Assembly (NCBI RefSeq): GCF_052113705.1
Contig: NZ_JBGQOG010000018.1
Coordinates: forward strand, 33,837-97,836
Length of the DNA: 64,000 nucleotides
Direction: 5' to 3'
Source: JBGQOG01 sp052113705
Lineage (GTDB): Bacteria > Pseudomonadota > Alphaproteobacteria > Rhodobacterales > Rhodobacteraceae
Shown one piece after another: positions 34,080-43,441 of the stretch; within the stretch, counting starts at the first letter, position 1; each line of letters opens with the position of its first letter. Position numbers and translations under genes: made by a program. Below the pieces are notes generated by a model that saw only the letters and a program-made list of their open reading frames with translations, was not told the origin of the DNA and ran no database searches.

Positions 34080-36548
34080 TTATGGCGCAGGCACCACGGG
34101 TTCCAGCCGCGTGATCCCCGCCGCCGCCGCCCGCGCGAGTTCCGGGTCCAGCGACATTGGAATATATTCCCCCCGCCGCCAAAGATCGGCCAGATCGTCA
34201 TAATGGCGGCTGAACGGATGCCCCGATTGCCCGGTGTCGATGATGAAGACCGAGCTGTCGGGATCGGCGAAATCATAAACCCCGCGATAGCCCGCGCCCT
34301 GCACATTGGCGAAGGGGTTCGCCCCGGTGCCCGCCGTCTTGCCGCGGTTGAGGGTGAAATCCCCGCCCGAGGTGGATTGCCGGATGTTCACCAGCCATTT
34401 CAGCACCGGCACCTTGCCCAGCACCGGATGGTCATGCGTGGCCACATGCGCATCGCCCCAGCGCCAGCTTGCGACATCGGGGCCGAATTTCTGCTGCAGC
34501 GACAGCAATGCCTCGTCCAGCGATTGCCGCGCAATGTCGGTGCAGGTCTCGACCGGCGCCGATTGCAGCACGTCGCACCATTTCGCGGCGCCATCGGTGT
34601 TGCGGTAGACACGCTCGATGAACAACGGATCGAGCTGGGTGAATTCGCTGGCCAACGGCCCCAGCTCATCGCGGATCAGCCGCGATTGCAGCGCGCGCAT
34701 CCAGGCGGCGTAGATCAGCGGTTCGGGCAGATGCTCGTTCATCTCGCCGTCCCAATTGGCCAGCAATTCCAGCGCCCGCTGGCGCTGATGCTCGGGGGTG
34801 CCCTCGGGCGCAGGCTCGCCGGTGAACCACAGATCGGCGCCCACCAACGGCAAGAGGCCGCGCGCGGTGGGGCTGACGGTGTCGAGCTGCGCCGCGATGA
34901 AGCTTTCGCGCGTGTGCACCTCGCGCTCGCCCATCAGGCGCTGCCAGCGTTGCACGCGCTGGCTGTCGCCCCAATCATAAGAGACATGGTTCGGGAAGGG
35001 CCGGTCGACGGTCTTGTTGTTGGTGTTGCCGACAATGCCGCCCTCGGGGTTCAGAAAGCGCGGATTGCTCTCATAGGGCATCATGCCCTGCCAACGGTTG
35101 GCGGCCACCCAACCGGGGCTGGGCATGCGGCCCTGGGTCTGGCTGGCGGGGTCACGCTGCGGCACGGCGCCCACGGTGACCATGCCGACACCCCTGGCAT
35201 CGGCCAGCGTCAGGTTCATCGCCGGTGCCAGAAAATCACGGCCCGCCTCGACGCCGTCTTCGACACTGCCCGCCTGCATCAGCGCGATGGCGGCGGACAT
35301 CGAGCGGTCCTGGGCGCTGAGCGCGGTCCAGCTGACCGAGACGACATGGCCCGGCGGGGTGATGCTTGCCAGATTGAAATGCCCCCCCGGCAACACCGGA
35401 CCGTTCACCGTCCAGCGCAGGGTCAGGGTGACCGGCTCTGCATCCTTCACATTGATGATCGCACGGCGGGTTTCAAAGGCTTTCCAGCCCTCGGGCGTGC
35501 GGTAGCGGTTGGAATCGGCCGGGTTCAGCTCTTCGACAAAGAGATCCTCATCATCGACATAGGCCGAGGTGATCCCCCAGCCCAGCCGCCCGTTGCGCCC
35601 GGTCAGAATGGCGGGGACACCGGGGATGGTGGCGCCGATCACACCGCCCGATTGCAGCTGCAGCCGCGCGAGATACCAGGGCGAGGGCGCGGTGAACCCC
35701 ATATGCGGATCATTGGCCAGAAGCGAGCCGCCCGCCGCCGAACGCTCGGGTGCCGCCGCCCAGGCATTGGAGGCCGAGGCCATGCCGCGCGCGCCAAACG
35801 GGTTCAGCGGGTCATCGCCGGCGGGGGCAGAGGCGACATTGCGCGGGGTGTCGGGGAACAGCCCCGCATATTTCGGCAAAGCCGCCACACCCGTCCCCGG
35901 CACTTCCGGCAAGAGGTCACGCACCCAGTCGGGGTTGAGCAGCGAGACACGGGCGCGCAGCACTTCGGCGGGGATCTCATGGCTTTGCTCGACCGCCATC
36001 AGCTTCAGGATGGCGATGGAATCGGCGGGCTGCCAATAGGCTATCTCATTGGAAAACAGAAAGAATTCCGGCGCGCCGCGGCCACGCGCCCCGGCATTGA
36101 CCTGCGCAATCCAGGCATTCACCCCACGCGAATAGGCCGCAAGCGCCGCCTTCGTCCGATCATCCTGTTCGGCCACCGCATCCAGCGACAGCCGGTAGAG
36201 ATCGAGCCTGCGCATCAGCTCATCCACCGGCAGGGTGCGGGTGCCGAATAGCTCGGACAGGCGGCCCTGCACCGTGCGGCGCATCATCATCATCTGCCAG
36301 AGCCGGTCCTGCGCATGTGCCAAGCCGAGGGCGAAATACACGTCATCATCCGTCGCGCCAAAGATATGCGGCACATCCTCGGTGGTGCGCACGATCTCGA
36401 CCGGGGCGCTGATCCCCTCGACGGTGAAACTGTCGTTGTAATCAGGCAGCGAGCGTTCGGCGAACCAATAGACGGTCACCACGCTCAGCACGCCCACAAT
36501 CAGGAAGGCGGTGGTCAGGCGGACAAGCCAGCGAAAAGCGGTCAGCAT
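34080..36548 (-). CDS. Penicillin acylase family (S45) N-terminal nucleophile amidase
   Basis: This exported enzyme is made as a precursor that self-cleaves into alpha and beta chains, 822 residues. An N-terminal hydrophobic segment (about 9-28) serves as signal or anchor. The alpha part contains VPHIFGATDDDVYFALGLAH and AQDRLWQMMMMRR. The beta chain should begin at the serine near residue 258 in MASASNAWAAAPERSAAG, followed by GSLLANDPHMGFTAPSPWYL. Family members cleave amide side chains of beta-lactams or N-acyl-homoserine lactones; which applies cannot be told from sequence. No luxI is in the window. Confidence 0.93.
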   Translation of the reverse strand: MLTAFRWLVRLTTAFLIVGVLSVVTVYWFAERSLPDYNDSFTVEGISAPVEIVRTTEDVPHIFGATDDDVYFALGLAHAQDRLWQMMMMRRTVQGRLSELFGTRTLPVDELMRRLDLYRLSLDAVAEQDDRTKAALAAYSRGVNAWIAQVNAGARGRGAPEFFLFSNEIAYWQPADSIAILKLMAVEQSHEIPAEVLRARVSLLNPDWVRDLLPEVPGTGVAALPKYAGLFPDTPRNVASAPAGDDPLNPFGARGMASASNAWAAAPERSAAGGSLLANDPHMGFTAPSPWYLARLQLQSGGVIGATIPGVPAILTGRNGRLGWGITSAYVDDEDLFVEELNPADSNRYRTPEGWKAFETRRAIINVKDAEPVTLTLRWTVNGPVLPGGHFNLASITPPGHVVSVSWTALSAQDRSMSAAIALMQAGSVEDGVEAGRDFLAPAMNLTLADARGVGMVTVGAVPQRDPASQTQGRMPSPGWVAANRWQGMMPYESNPRFLNPEGGIVGNTNNKTVDRPFPNHVSYDWGDSQRVQRWQRLMGEREVHTRESFIAAQLDTVSPTARGLLPLVGADLWFTGEPAPEGTPEHQRQRALELLANWDGEMNEHLPEPLIYAAWMRALQSRLIRDELGPLASEFTQLDPLFIERVYRNTDGAAKWCDVLQSAPVETCTDIARQSLDEALLSLQQKFGPDVASWRWGDAHVATHDHPVLGKVPVLKWLVNIRQSTSGGDFTLNRGKTAGTGANPFANVQGAGYRGVYDFADPDSSVFIIDTGQSGHPFSRHYDDLADLWRRGEYIPMSLDPELARAAAAGITRLEPVVPAP

Positions 36549-36659
36549 CGGGTCCGGATCCTTATCATCTGGCCTTATCGTGCCCGCTTCCTATGCGAGG
36601 GGACGGCAATATTCAACGTGGCTTTCAACGCGTTCGGGGGCGGACAGCGAAAGCCCGCG

Positions 36660-36932
36660 TCACGCTTCGGTGAAGGTAAAATCGCGGCCGATTTCGCCGG
36701 AGACCTGCCCCCAGATACTGGCCTTGGTGCGCTGCTGATGCGCGGCGAAATCCTCGGCGGTGGCAAAGCTCTCGTCCAGCTCCCAAACCAGAGGATTTTC
36801 CGTGGGTTGCACGTTGAAGGTGAGGCAACCCGGCTCAGCACGGCTGGCCTCGATATGCGCGGGCAAATGTGCCAGAACAATCTGGCGTTGGGCGTCATTG
36901 GCGCAGATCAGCCTGCCGGTAACATGGATCAT
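36660..36932 (-). CDS. Antibiotic biosynthesis monooxygenase (ABM) family protein
   Basis: This 90-residue dimeric alpha+beta-barrel-fold protein opens MIHVTGRLICANDAQRQIVL. It has the central EASRAEPGCLTFNVQPTENP (about 28-47), a classic ABM motif, followed by WELDESFATAEDFAAHQQ. It resembles YgiN-type quinol monooxygenases. The reaction is uncertain. It sits between the acylase and the oxidase cluster, all leftward, but about 50-110 bases apart, so co-transcription is not clear. Confidence 0.85.
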   Translation of the reverse strand: MIHVTGRLICANDAQRQIVLAHLPAHIEASRAEPGCLTFNVQPTENPLVWELDESFATAEDFAAHQQRTKASIWGQVSGEIGRDFTFTEA

Positions 36933-36985
36933 GGGACCTCCTTGGGGTGGGCGCGCCTCAGGCTAGCACGCGCCCACCCCTGAGG

Positions 36986-37099
36986 CTACTGTCCGAGAAA
37001 GGCGCGGATCACCAGCCCGATCAGCAGAACGCTGCCGACGCCCGCGCCCCAAAGGCCGATGAACCACAAAAGGCGTTTCCAGAAGGACGGGGTCTCCAT
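36986..37099 (-). CDS. DUF2474 small membrane subunit of bd-type quinol oxidase
   Basis: This 37-residue single-span peptide, METPSFWKRLLWFIGLWGAG then VGSVLLIGLVIRAFLGQ, has the W-K-R-L-L-W-F...G-L-W-x-A-G pattern of DUF2474. Proteins of this family are encoded next to cyanide-insensitive bd oxidases and are the counterpart of CydX. The start shares a base with the cydB stop (TGATG), so translation is coupled. It is too short for routine gene calling and easily missed. Confidence 0.85.
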   Translation of the reverse strand: METPSFWKRLLWFIGLWGAGVGSVLLIGLVIRAFLGQ

Positions 37100-38103
37100 C
37101 AGTGATACCCCTCATCCGGATCAATCTTGCCGCGGAACACCCAATAGGCATAGCCGGTATAGGCGAGGATCACCGGCACCAGAACAACCGCCCCGACCAG
37201 CAGGAATTTCAACGAAGAATCCGGGGCGGCGGCCTCGTGGATCGTCAGCGCGCCGGGCAGGATATAGGGGTAAAAGCTGATGCCCAGCCCGCAAAAGCCA
37301 AGGACAAAGATTCCCAGCGCCGCGAGGAAAGGCCGCAGGTGCCGCCCGGTTTGCAGCCCGTGCCAGAGCACCGCCGCGCTGCCGACCAGGAACAAGGGCA
37401 CCAGCGCCGAGAAAAACGCGGTGGGAAAGGCGAACCAGCGCTCGAAATACACCTGCCGGATGAAGGGCGTGGCGAGCGAGACCGCACCGATGAGCAAAAG
37501 GAGCATGACCGTGGTGCGAAGGGCGATTTTATGCGCCTTTTCCTGCACTTCACCGTTGAGTTTAAGGTTCATCCAGCAGGCGCCCAGCAGGGCATAGCCC
37601 ACCAGAACCGCCACCGCCGTCAGCACGGTGAAGGGCGTCAGCCAATCCCAGGGGCCGCCCGCAAAAGCACGGTTCTCCACCTTGATGCCCTGCACCATGG
37701 CGCCGACCACAAGCCCCTGCATCAGCGCCGCCAGCGTCGAGCCGGCCCAAAAGCCGATGTCCCAAAGCCGCGAGTCGGGCCCCGCGCGCCAGCGAAACTC
37801 AAACGCCACCCCGCGAAACACCAGCCCGAGCAGCATCAGGATGATCGGCATGTAGAGGGCGGGCAGCAGCGTCGCATAGGCGACGGGAAACACCGCCATC
37901 AGCCCGCCGCCGCCCAGCACCAGCCAGGTTTCATTGCCGTCCCAGACCGGCGCGATGGAATTGGTCATCAGATCGCGGTCGTGCCGTTTGGGGAAGAAGG
38001 GAAACAGGATGCCGATGCCCAGATCGAACCCGTCAAGCACGACATAGGCGAGCACGGCAAAGGCCAGAATCCCGGCCCAGATGGTGGGCAGATCGACGGT
38101 CAT
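37099..38103 (-). CDS. cydB: bd-type quinol oxidase subunit II (CioB type)
   Basis: This 334-residue membrane subunit has about eight or nine spans, opening MTVDLPTIWAGILAFAVLAY and VVLDGFDLGIGILFPFFPKR, the conserved CydB start. It also has IAPVWDGNETWLVLGGGGLM. It pairs with subunit I to reduce oxygen from ubiquinol without proton pumping. Four-base overlap with cydA and coupling to the DUF2474 peptide define the operon. Absence of adjacent cydDC and the short CydA point to the cyanide-insensitive subfamily. Confidence 0.95.
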   Translation of the reverse strand: MTVDLPTIWAGILAFAVLAYVVLDGFDLGIGILFPFFPKRHDRDLMTNSIAPVWDGNETWLVLGGGGLMAVFPVAYATLLPALYMPIILMLLGLVFRGVAFEFRWRAGPDSRLWDIGFWAGSTLAALMQGLVVGAMVQGIKVENRAFAGGPWDWLTPFTVLTAVAVLVGYALLGACWMNLKLNGEVQEKAHKIALRTTVMLLLLIGAVSLATPFIRQVYFERWFAFPTAFFSALVPLFLVGSAAVLWHGLQTGRHLRPFLAALGIFVLGFCGLGISFYPYILPGALTIHEAAAPDSSLKFLLVGAVVLVPVILAYTGYAYWVFRGKIDPDEGYH

Positions 38104-39512
38104 GACGGCTCTCCTTCGCCAGAGGTGACCGGGGCGGTCGGGCCCGCCGTCCGGGTGGGCGCGCGGTCCAGCTCATGATCCTCAACCCGCACCGGCGGGC
38201 GGTGCATGAGGCGCAGGAGGTACAGGGTCCCGGTGCCGAACACGATGAAATAGACGATGATGAAGGCCAGAAGCGAGGCGCCGACGGCAGGGGCCGAGAC
38301 CGGCGAGATCGAGTCGGAGGTTCGCAAAAGTCCATAAACCGTAAAGGGTTGCCGCCCGACCTCGGTCGTGTACCACCCCGCGAGCACGGCGACAAAACCC
38401 GAAGGGCCCATGACCAGCGCCGCGCGGTGCAGCCAGCGGCTTTCATAGATCCGGCCTTTCCAGCGCGCCCAGAGCGCCCAGAGGCCGAGGCCCAGCATGG
38501 CAAAGCCGATGCCCACCATGATGCGGAAGGTGAAGAAGGGGATCAGCGCCTTCGGGCGGTCCTCTTTCGGGAAATCCTTGAGGCCGCGAATCTCGCCATC
38601 AAGGCTGTGGGTCAGGATCAGCGAGCCGAGTTTGGGGATTTCCACCGCATAGCGGGTGACCTCGGCCTCATCATCGGGGATGCCGAACAGGATCAGTGGC
38701 GCGCCGTTTTCATGCGTCTCGTAATGCCCCTCCATCGCGGCAATCTTGGCGGGCTGATGTTCGAGCGTGTTCAGCCCATGCGCATCGCCCACCAGAATCT
38801 GCAGCGGGGTGACAATGACGGCCATCCACATCGCCATCGAGAACATGATCCGCACCTGACGGTTCTCCGGCCCGCGCCCGCGCAAGAGATGCCAGGCGCC
38901 GACACCGCCGACCGCAAAGGCCGTCGTCAGATAGGCGGCAAGGATCGTATGCGTCATCCGATAGGGAAAAGAGGGGTTGAAGACAATCTGCCACCAATCC
39001 TCGGGCGCGAAATTCCCCGCCGCATCAATGCTGTAGCCCGCGGGCGTCTGCATCCAGCTGTTGGCGGCGGTGATCCAGGTCGCCGAGATCAGCGTGCCAA
39101 TGGCCACCATCGCCACCGCCACCATATGCATCCGGTCGCCCACACGTTGCCGCCCGAAAAGTGCGATGCCGAGGAAGCCCGCCTCCAGGAAAAAGGCGGT
39201 CAGCACCTCATAGCCCATCAGCGGGCCAATGACGGCCCCGGCTTTATCGGAAAACACCGCCCAATTGGTGCCGAACTGATAGGACATCACAATGCCCGAG
39301 ACGACGCCCATGCCAAAGGTGACGGCGAAGATCGTCTTCCAATATTCAAAGAGTTTCAGATAGGCCGGGTCGCGCTTCCACAGCCAGAGCGCGTTCAGCA
39401 CGGCGATAAAACTGGCGGTGCCGATCGACAGTGCCGGAAACAGAAAGTGGAACGAGACGGTAAAGGCAAACTGGATTCGCGCGAGGGTTTCTGCGCTTTG
39501 TCCGAAGTCCAT
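38100..39512 (-). CDS. cydA: bd-type quinol oxidase subunit I (CioA type, short Q-loop)
   Basis: CydA carries haems b558, b595 and d. It has 470 residues from ATG 39512 (MDFGQSAETLARIQFAFTVS), where homology begins; the frame continues upstream without family character. The haem ligand region FHFLFPALSIG is near residue 20. LNTLEHQPAKIAAMEGHYET contains the Q-loop GxE-type quinol motif, and GWYTTEVGRQPFTVYGLLRT follows. E. coli CydA is about 520 residues; the shorter Q-loop here fits CioA. The 260-base upstream region has no obvious FNR box. Confidence 0.95.
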   Translation of the reverse strand: MDFGQSAETLARIQFAFTVSFHFLFPALSIGTASFIAVLNALWLWKRDPAYLKLFEYWKTIFAVTFGMGVVSGIVMSYQFGTNWAVFSDKAGAVIGPLMGYEVLTAFFLEAGFLGIALFGRQRVGDRMHMVAVAMVAIGTLISATWITAANSWMQTPAGYSIDAAGNFAPEDWWQIVFNPSFPYRMTHTILAAYLTTAFAVGGVGAWHLLRGRGPENRQVRIMFSMAMWMAVIVTPLQILVGDAHGLNTLEHQPAKIAAMEGHYETHENGAPLILFGIPDDEAEVTRYAVEIPKLGSLILTHSLDGEIRGLKDFPKEDRPKALIPFFTFRIMVGIGFAMLGLGLWALWARWKGRIYESRWLHRAALVMGPSGFVAVLAGWYTTEVGRQPFTVYGLLRTSDSISPVSAPAVGASLLAFIIVYFIVFGTGTLYLLRLMHRPPVRVEDHELDRAPTRTAGPTAPVTSGEGEPS

Positions 39513-39717
39513 GACAGGTCCTTTCAACTCGGGCACCGCGGGAGGGGCGGCCCCGCTGCAAAGCGGGATGTCCGATGTAACTTTGCCGCTATCTAACCCG
39601 TCCGCACAAGCACGGCGACGTGACCATGCGCCACGCGGCAACACGCCCCGGCGCCAAAGTGACGCAGATCAGAGCGTTAAGGTAGGGCATCCAGGAACTG
39701 TGGCAACAAATGAAAAG

Positions 39718-39745
39718 ACGCCGCAAAAGCGGCGCCGTTTTTCCC
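39718..39745. terminator. Bidirectional hairpin terminator
   Basis: ACGCCGC-AAAA-GCGGCGC at 39718-39735 is followed by CGTTTTT on the plus strand and by TCTTTTC on the minus strand. It most likely ends the leftward DUF882 gene (stop 39774), with a weak second use in the other direction. Confidence 0.6.
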
Positions 39746-39773
39746 GTCAGAAACATGCGTCAGAGGCTTTGCC

Positions 39774-40325
39774 TCAGCCGCCCCAGGTGCGGACCGGACC
39801 GCAATCCATATGGACGAAATTCGAGCGCATGTATTTGCCAACACCACCGGCCGAGCAGCTGGTTGCTGCCTGGTACATCTGGCTGACCGAGCGCGATTTC
39901 AACCGCAGATCGGTGGCCTGACCGCGCATGTGCAGCGAGTTCTTGGCAACACCGGAAGAGCGCGAGCGGAGCATGGCGTTGGTTTGCGGCGACCGGTAGC
40001 CCGAGAGCATCATATAGGGCTCGCTCACATCCAGCAGGCGGTGCGAGGCGGCAGCGATGTCGATGGTGCGGGGGTCGATCTTGATCACGGAATTCGTGCG
40101 CCAGTCGCGCATGAAATGGTTGATTTCGGCCAATGCGTCCGGGATGTACTCGCCCTCGATCCAGTAGACGGTATCGATGCTTTCGCCGGTGCGGCCGGAG
40201 TACATGTTGATGCGGCGAACGTCACCGGCACCCTTCAAAAAGCTGAATGCGTTGCTTGCCTGGGGGGCGGCGGTCACCATTGTTGCCGCGAAAACACCAA
40301 GAAGCCCGCGTCTTGAAACGTTCAT
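39774..40325 (-). CDS. DUF882/YcbK-like peptidase M15 fold protein, Tat-exported
   Basis: This 183-residue protein has a twin-arginine start (MNVSRRGLLGVFAATM). The mature domain is the peptidase M15A/DUF882 fold, with INMYSGRTGESIDTVYWIEG near the front, then LSGYRSPQTNAML, NSLHMRGQATDLRL (zinc ligands H and D in SLHMRGQATD) and NFVHMDCGPVRTWGG (final histidine ligand). E. coli MepK, of this family, cleaves meso-DAP cross-links of peptidoglycan. It is divergent from an L,D-transpeptidase, which makes such cross-links, so a cell-wall pairing is likely. Confidence 0.9.
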   Translation of the reverse strand: MNVSRRGLLGVFAATMVTAAPQASNAFSFLKGAGDVRRINMYSGRTGESIDTVYWIEGEYIPDALAEINHFMRDWRTNSVIKIDPRTIDIAAASHRLLDVSEPYMMLSGYRSPQTNAMLRSRSSGVAKNSLHMRGQATDLRLKSRSVSQMYQAATSCSAGGVGKYMRSNFVHMDCGPVRTWGG

Positions 40326-40619
40326 GCTTATATTCCGTTGCCTGTTTCTGCCAAGTTGCCGCCTGTGTCGACGGCTTAACCATGTCCCACCGTTTAACTT
40401 GGCGTTTTATGGCACGAATCGATTCATTGCGAAACCGTTGAGTTCCCTCACCGGAGAACACAACGGCTCAATCGGCAGAATTTTGCTGAAATCCAGGGCA
40501 TGTTGCCCTCTGGCATCGGTGCCGGGCACATCTGTCACACTGCTCTCCCGGCCAATGGACAGCCGGTTTCCGATGATGCAACAGTGGCTTGCGAACAACC
40601 AAAAACGGCGAGGATCGAG

Positions 40620-42275
40620 ATGGCATCGGCAGGAAAAGCACGGCTTCCCTTGGGATGGATGATGGCGGCCTGGGCTGTCACGGTGCCGTTTGCCGGCTCG
40701 GTTTCTGTTCTGGCGCTGATGGCGCAGCCCTCGGTGGCGCAAACCGGCAGCCTGCAGGGCGAAATGTCCGGCTATTCCCGCGCTGTGGCCGAGGCCGCCG
40801 CGGCCGATCCGGCGCTCGCCAGTTTTTACGCCGCCCGTCACTACGAACCGATCTGGACCAGCGGCGCCGATGCGGCCCGGCGCGAGGCGTTCTTTACCGC
40901 TTTGGCCGGGGCGGGGGCGCATGGCCTGCCTTTGGGCCGGTATGATGCCGAAGGGCTGAAGGCGGGTTTCCGGGCGCTGCAATCCGAACGTCAGCGCGGC
41001 CAGCTGGAAGTGGCGATGTCGGCCGCCTTTCTGTCCTATGCCCGCGACATTCAAAGCGGCGTGCTGACCCCGTCAAAGATTGATGCGCAGATCGTACGTG
41101 ACATCCAGCGCCCCGATGCGCTGGCGCAGATCACCGCCTTTGCCGCTGCGTCACCCGCGGCCTATCTGCGCAGCCTGCCGCCCTCGGCGCCGCAATATGC
41201 GCAGCTGATGAAGGCCAAGGCCGATCTGGAGGCGCTGAGCCTGTCGGGCGGCTGGGGCGCGAAAGTGCCCGGCGGCAAGCTGAGCCCCGGCGATCAGGGC
41301 AAAGCGGTGATCGCGCTGCGCGACCGTTTGCAGGCAATGGGTTACCTCGGGCGCAGCGCTGCCGCCAGCTTTGACGCCGAGATGCAGAAGGCCGTGCAGG
41401 CGTTTCAGGCCGACAATGGTCTGACCGCCGATGGCGTGGCGGGCGAAGCGACATTGACCGAGCTGAACCGCGAACCGCAGGACCGGTTGAAATCGGTGAT
41501 CGTGGCGATGGAGCGGCTGCGCTGGATGCACGGGGTTGAGATGGGCCAGCGCTATGTCTGGGTCAACCTGCCGGATTTCACGGCAAAGGTCTATGACGAC
41601 GGCAAGCTGACCTTTGAAACTGTGGCGGTGGTCGGCATGAACCAATCCGACCGCAAGACGCCGGAATTCTCGGATCAGATGGAATATATGGTGGTGAACC
41701 CGACGTGGAACGTCCCGCGCTCGATCACCGTCAAGGAATACCTGCCGATGATGCAGGCCAATCCCAATGCGGCCGGGCATCTGACGATCGTGGACGGGCA
41801 GGGGCGTGCGGTGCCGCGCTCGGCGATCAATTTTGCGCAATATACCGCGCGGACCTTTCCCTTCGGGATGAAACAGCCGCCCTCGGATGGCAATGCTCTG
41901 GGCCTTGTGAAGTTCATGTTCCCGAATAAATGGAACATCTATCTGCACGACACGCCGTCGAAATCCCTGTTCAGCCGCGAAGTGCGCGCCTATTCGCACG
42001 GCTGCGTGCGCCTGCAGCAACCCTTTGATTTTGCGTACACTCTGCTCGAAAAGCAAACGGCGGATCCGGAGGGGCTGTTTGGCCAGCATCTGCGCAGCAA
42101 GTCGGAAACCACCATTTCGCTGGCCCAGCCGGTGCCGGTGCATCTGGTCTATTTCACCGCCTGGCCCACGGCACGCGGCGCAATGGAATACCGCCGCGAC
42201 ATCTATGGCCGTGACGGCAAGCTTTTCGACGCCTTGGCGAAAGCCGGGGTGGCATTGGGCGCGGTGCAGGGCTAA
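40620..42275 (+). CDS. L,D-transpeptidase (YkuD catalytic domain, LdtD-like)
   Basis: This periplasmic peptidoglycan cross-linking enzyme has 551 residues from ATG 40620 with GAGG upstream. An N-terminal signal or anchor ends near SVAQTG (about 40). It has a peptidoglycan-binding-like domain near 220-280 (KAVIALRDRLQAMGYLG, then FQADNGLTADGVAGEATLTE) and a YkuD domain (about 305-500). In the YkuD domain, HDTPSKSLFSREVRAYSHGC VR carries the catalytic cysteine at about 462. The long form with an N-terminal extension matches YcbB/LdtD. It forms a divergent pair with the M15-type endopeptidase. Confidence 0.93.
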   Translation: MASAGKARLPLGWMMAAWAVTVPFAGSVSVLALMAQPSVAQTGSLQGEMSGYSRAVAEAAAADPALASFYAARHYEPIWTSGADAARREAFFTALAGAGAHGLPLGRYDAEGLKAGFRALQSERQRGQLEVAMSAAFLSYARDIQSGVLTPSKIDAQIVRDIQRPDALAQITAFAAASPAAYLRSLPPSAPQYAQLMKAKADLEALSLSGGWGAKVPGGKLSPGDQGKAVIALRDRLQAMGYLGRSAAASFDAEMQKAVQAFQADNGLTADGVAGEATLTELNREPQDRLKSVIVAMERLRWMHGVEMGQRYVWVNLPDFTAKVYDDGKLTFETVAVVGMNQSDRKTPEFSDQMEYMVVNPTWNVPRSITVKEYLPMMQANPNAAGHLTIVDGQGRAVPRSAINFAQYTARTFPFGMKQPPSDGNALGLVKFMFPNKWNIYLHDTPSKSLFSREVRAYSHGCVRLQQPFDFAYTLLEKQTADPEGLFGQHLRSKSETTISLAQPVPVHLVYFTAWPTARGAMEYRRDIYGRDGKLFDALAKAGVALGAVQG

Positions 42276-42337
42276 ATCGGAGCCAAGGGGCGCTGTGGCG
42301 GCATCATCCGCCGGCGCCCGCAACTTCCGGAGGCCTC

Positions 42338-43429
42338 ATGGGACTGACCATCGCCGATATCGCCGCCGCCCTCGGCGCACCTGCCGTGGGCAATATTGAC
42401 CTGACCGTAACCAGCGCAGCCGAGCCCGCGCAGGCAGAGCCCGGGCAGATCGCGCTGGCGATGAGCCCGAAATATGCCGAAGGGCTGCCGCAGGGGCAGG
42501 CCCGCGCCGCCCTTCTGTGGGAAGGGGCCGACTGGCAAGCGCTGGGGCTGGAGGCGGCGATTTTCGTCGCACGGCCACGGATGGCGATGGCAGGGCTGAG
42601 CGCCGTCTTCGATCCCGGCCCCGAGATTGCCCCCGGCATTCATCCGATGGCGCTGATTGATCCGAGCGCCGAGATCGGCGCGGGCGCAGCGATTGGCCCG
42701 TTTGTGGTGATCGGCCGCGGGGTGAAGATCGGCGCGCGGGCGCGGATTGCCAGCCATGTCTCCATCGCCGAAGGCGCGCGGATCGGCGATGACGCGCTGA
42801 TCCTGCAAGGTGCGCGCATCTGCGCCAGGGTGGAGATTGGCCATCGTTTCATCTGCCACCCGAATGCGGTGATCGGCGGTGACGGGTTCTCCTTTGTGAC
42901 GCCCGAGAAGTCGGGGGTTGAAGAAATCCGTGAAACCGTCGGAAAACGCGACGAAATCCGGCAACAGAACTGGGTGCGCATCCACAGTCTTGGTACGGTA
43001 TCCCTTGGCGATGATGTCGAGGTCGGCTGCAATTCCACCATCGACCGCGGCACGGTTCGGGCCACCTCGGTCGGCGCGGGCACCAAGATCGATAATCTGG
43101 TGACGGTGGGCCATAATGTGCAGGTGGGGCGCGATTGTCTGCTCTGCGGTCAGGTCGGCATCGCAGGCTCGACCCGGATCGGCGACCGGGTGGTGCTGGG
43201 CGGCAAGGTCGGGGTGTCCGACAATATCTTTGTCGGCGACGATGTGATCGCGGGCGGCGGCACGCAAATCTTTACCAATGCGCCGGCGGGGCGCGTTCTG
43301 CTCGGCTCGCCCGCGGTGAAGATGGAAACCCATGTCGAGGCGCAAAAGAACATCCGCCGGTTGGGGCGTCTTTACACACAGGTCGCAGAACTTCGGGAAA
43401 CTGTTACAAAACTGAGCGAAAAGGGCTGA
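42338..43429 (+). CDS. lpxD: UDP-3-O-acylglucosamine N-acyltransferase LpxD
   Basis: The enzyme adds the amide-linked acyl chain to UDP-3-O-acylglucosamine in lipid A synthesis, using acyl-ACP. The 363 residues comprise an N-terminal uridine-binding domain (about 1-100) and a left-handed beta helix of hexapeptide repeats (IGAGAAIGPFVVIGRGVKIG onward). The catalytic histidine is in VTVGHNVQVGRDCLLCGQVG near 250. GGAGGCCTC precedes the ATG. An acp gene starts 12 bases after the stop, followed by a condensing enzyme, an unusual company for lpxD. fabZ, lpxA and lpxB are not in the window. Confidence 0.96.
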   Translation: MGLTIADIAAALGAPAVGNIDLTVTSAAEPAQAEPGQIALAMSPKYAEGLPQGQARAALLWEGADWQALGLEAAIFVARPRMAMAGLSAVFDPGPEIAPGIHPMALIDPSAEIGAGAAIGPFVVIGRGVKIGARARIASHVSIAEGARIGDDALILQGARICARVEIGHRFICHPNAVIGGDGFSFVTPEKSGVEEIRETVGKRDEIRQQNWVRIHSLGTVSLGDDVEVGCNSTIDRGTVRATSVGAGTKIDNLVTVGHNVQVGRDCLLCGQVGIAGSTRIGDRVVLGGKVGVSDNIFVGDDVIAGGGTQIFTNAPAGRVLLGSPAVKMETHVEAQKNIRRLGRLYTQVAELRETVTKLSEKG

Positions 43430-43441
43430 ACGGAGGCCATC

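Noticed and set aside
34080..36548. Quorum-quenching AHL acylase as a firm call, paired with the LuxR gene
   Set aside because: The S45 family also includes beta-lactam acylases; the two genes are 20 kb apart, and no pocket residues can be assigned from sequence alone.
39513..39773. FNR-type box upstream of the bd oxidase
   Set aside because: No TTGAT-N4-ATCAA-like dyad with acceptable match was found in the region.
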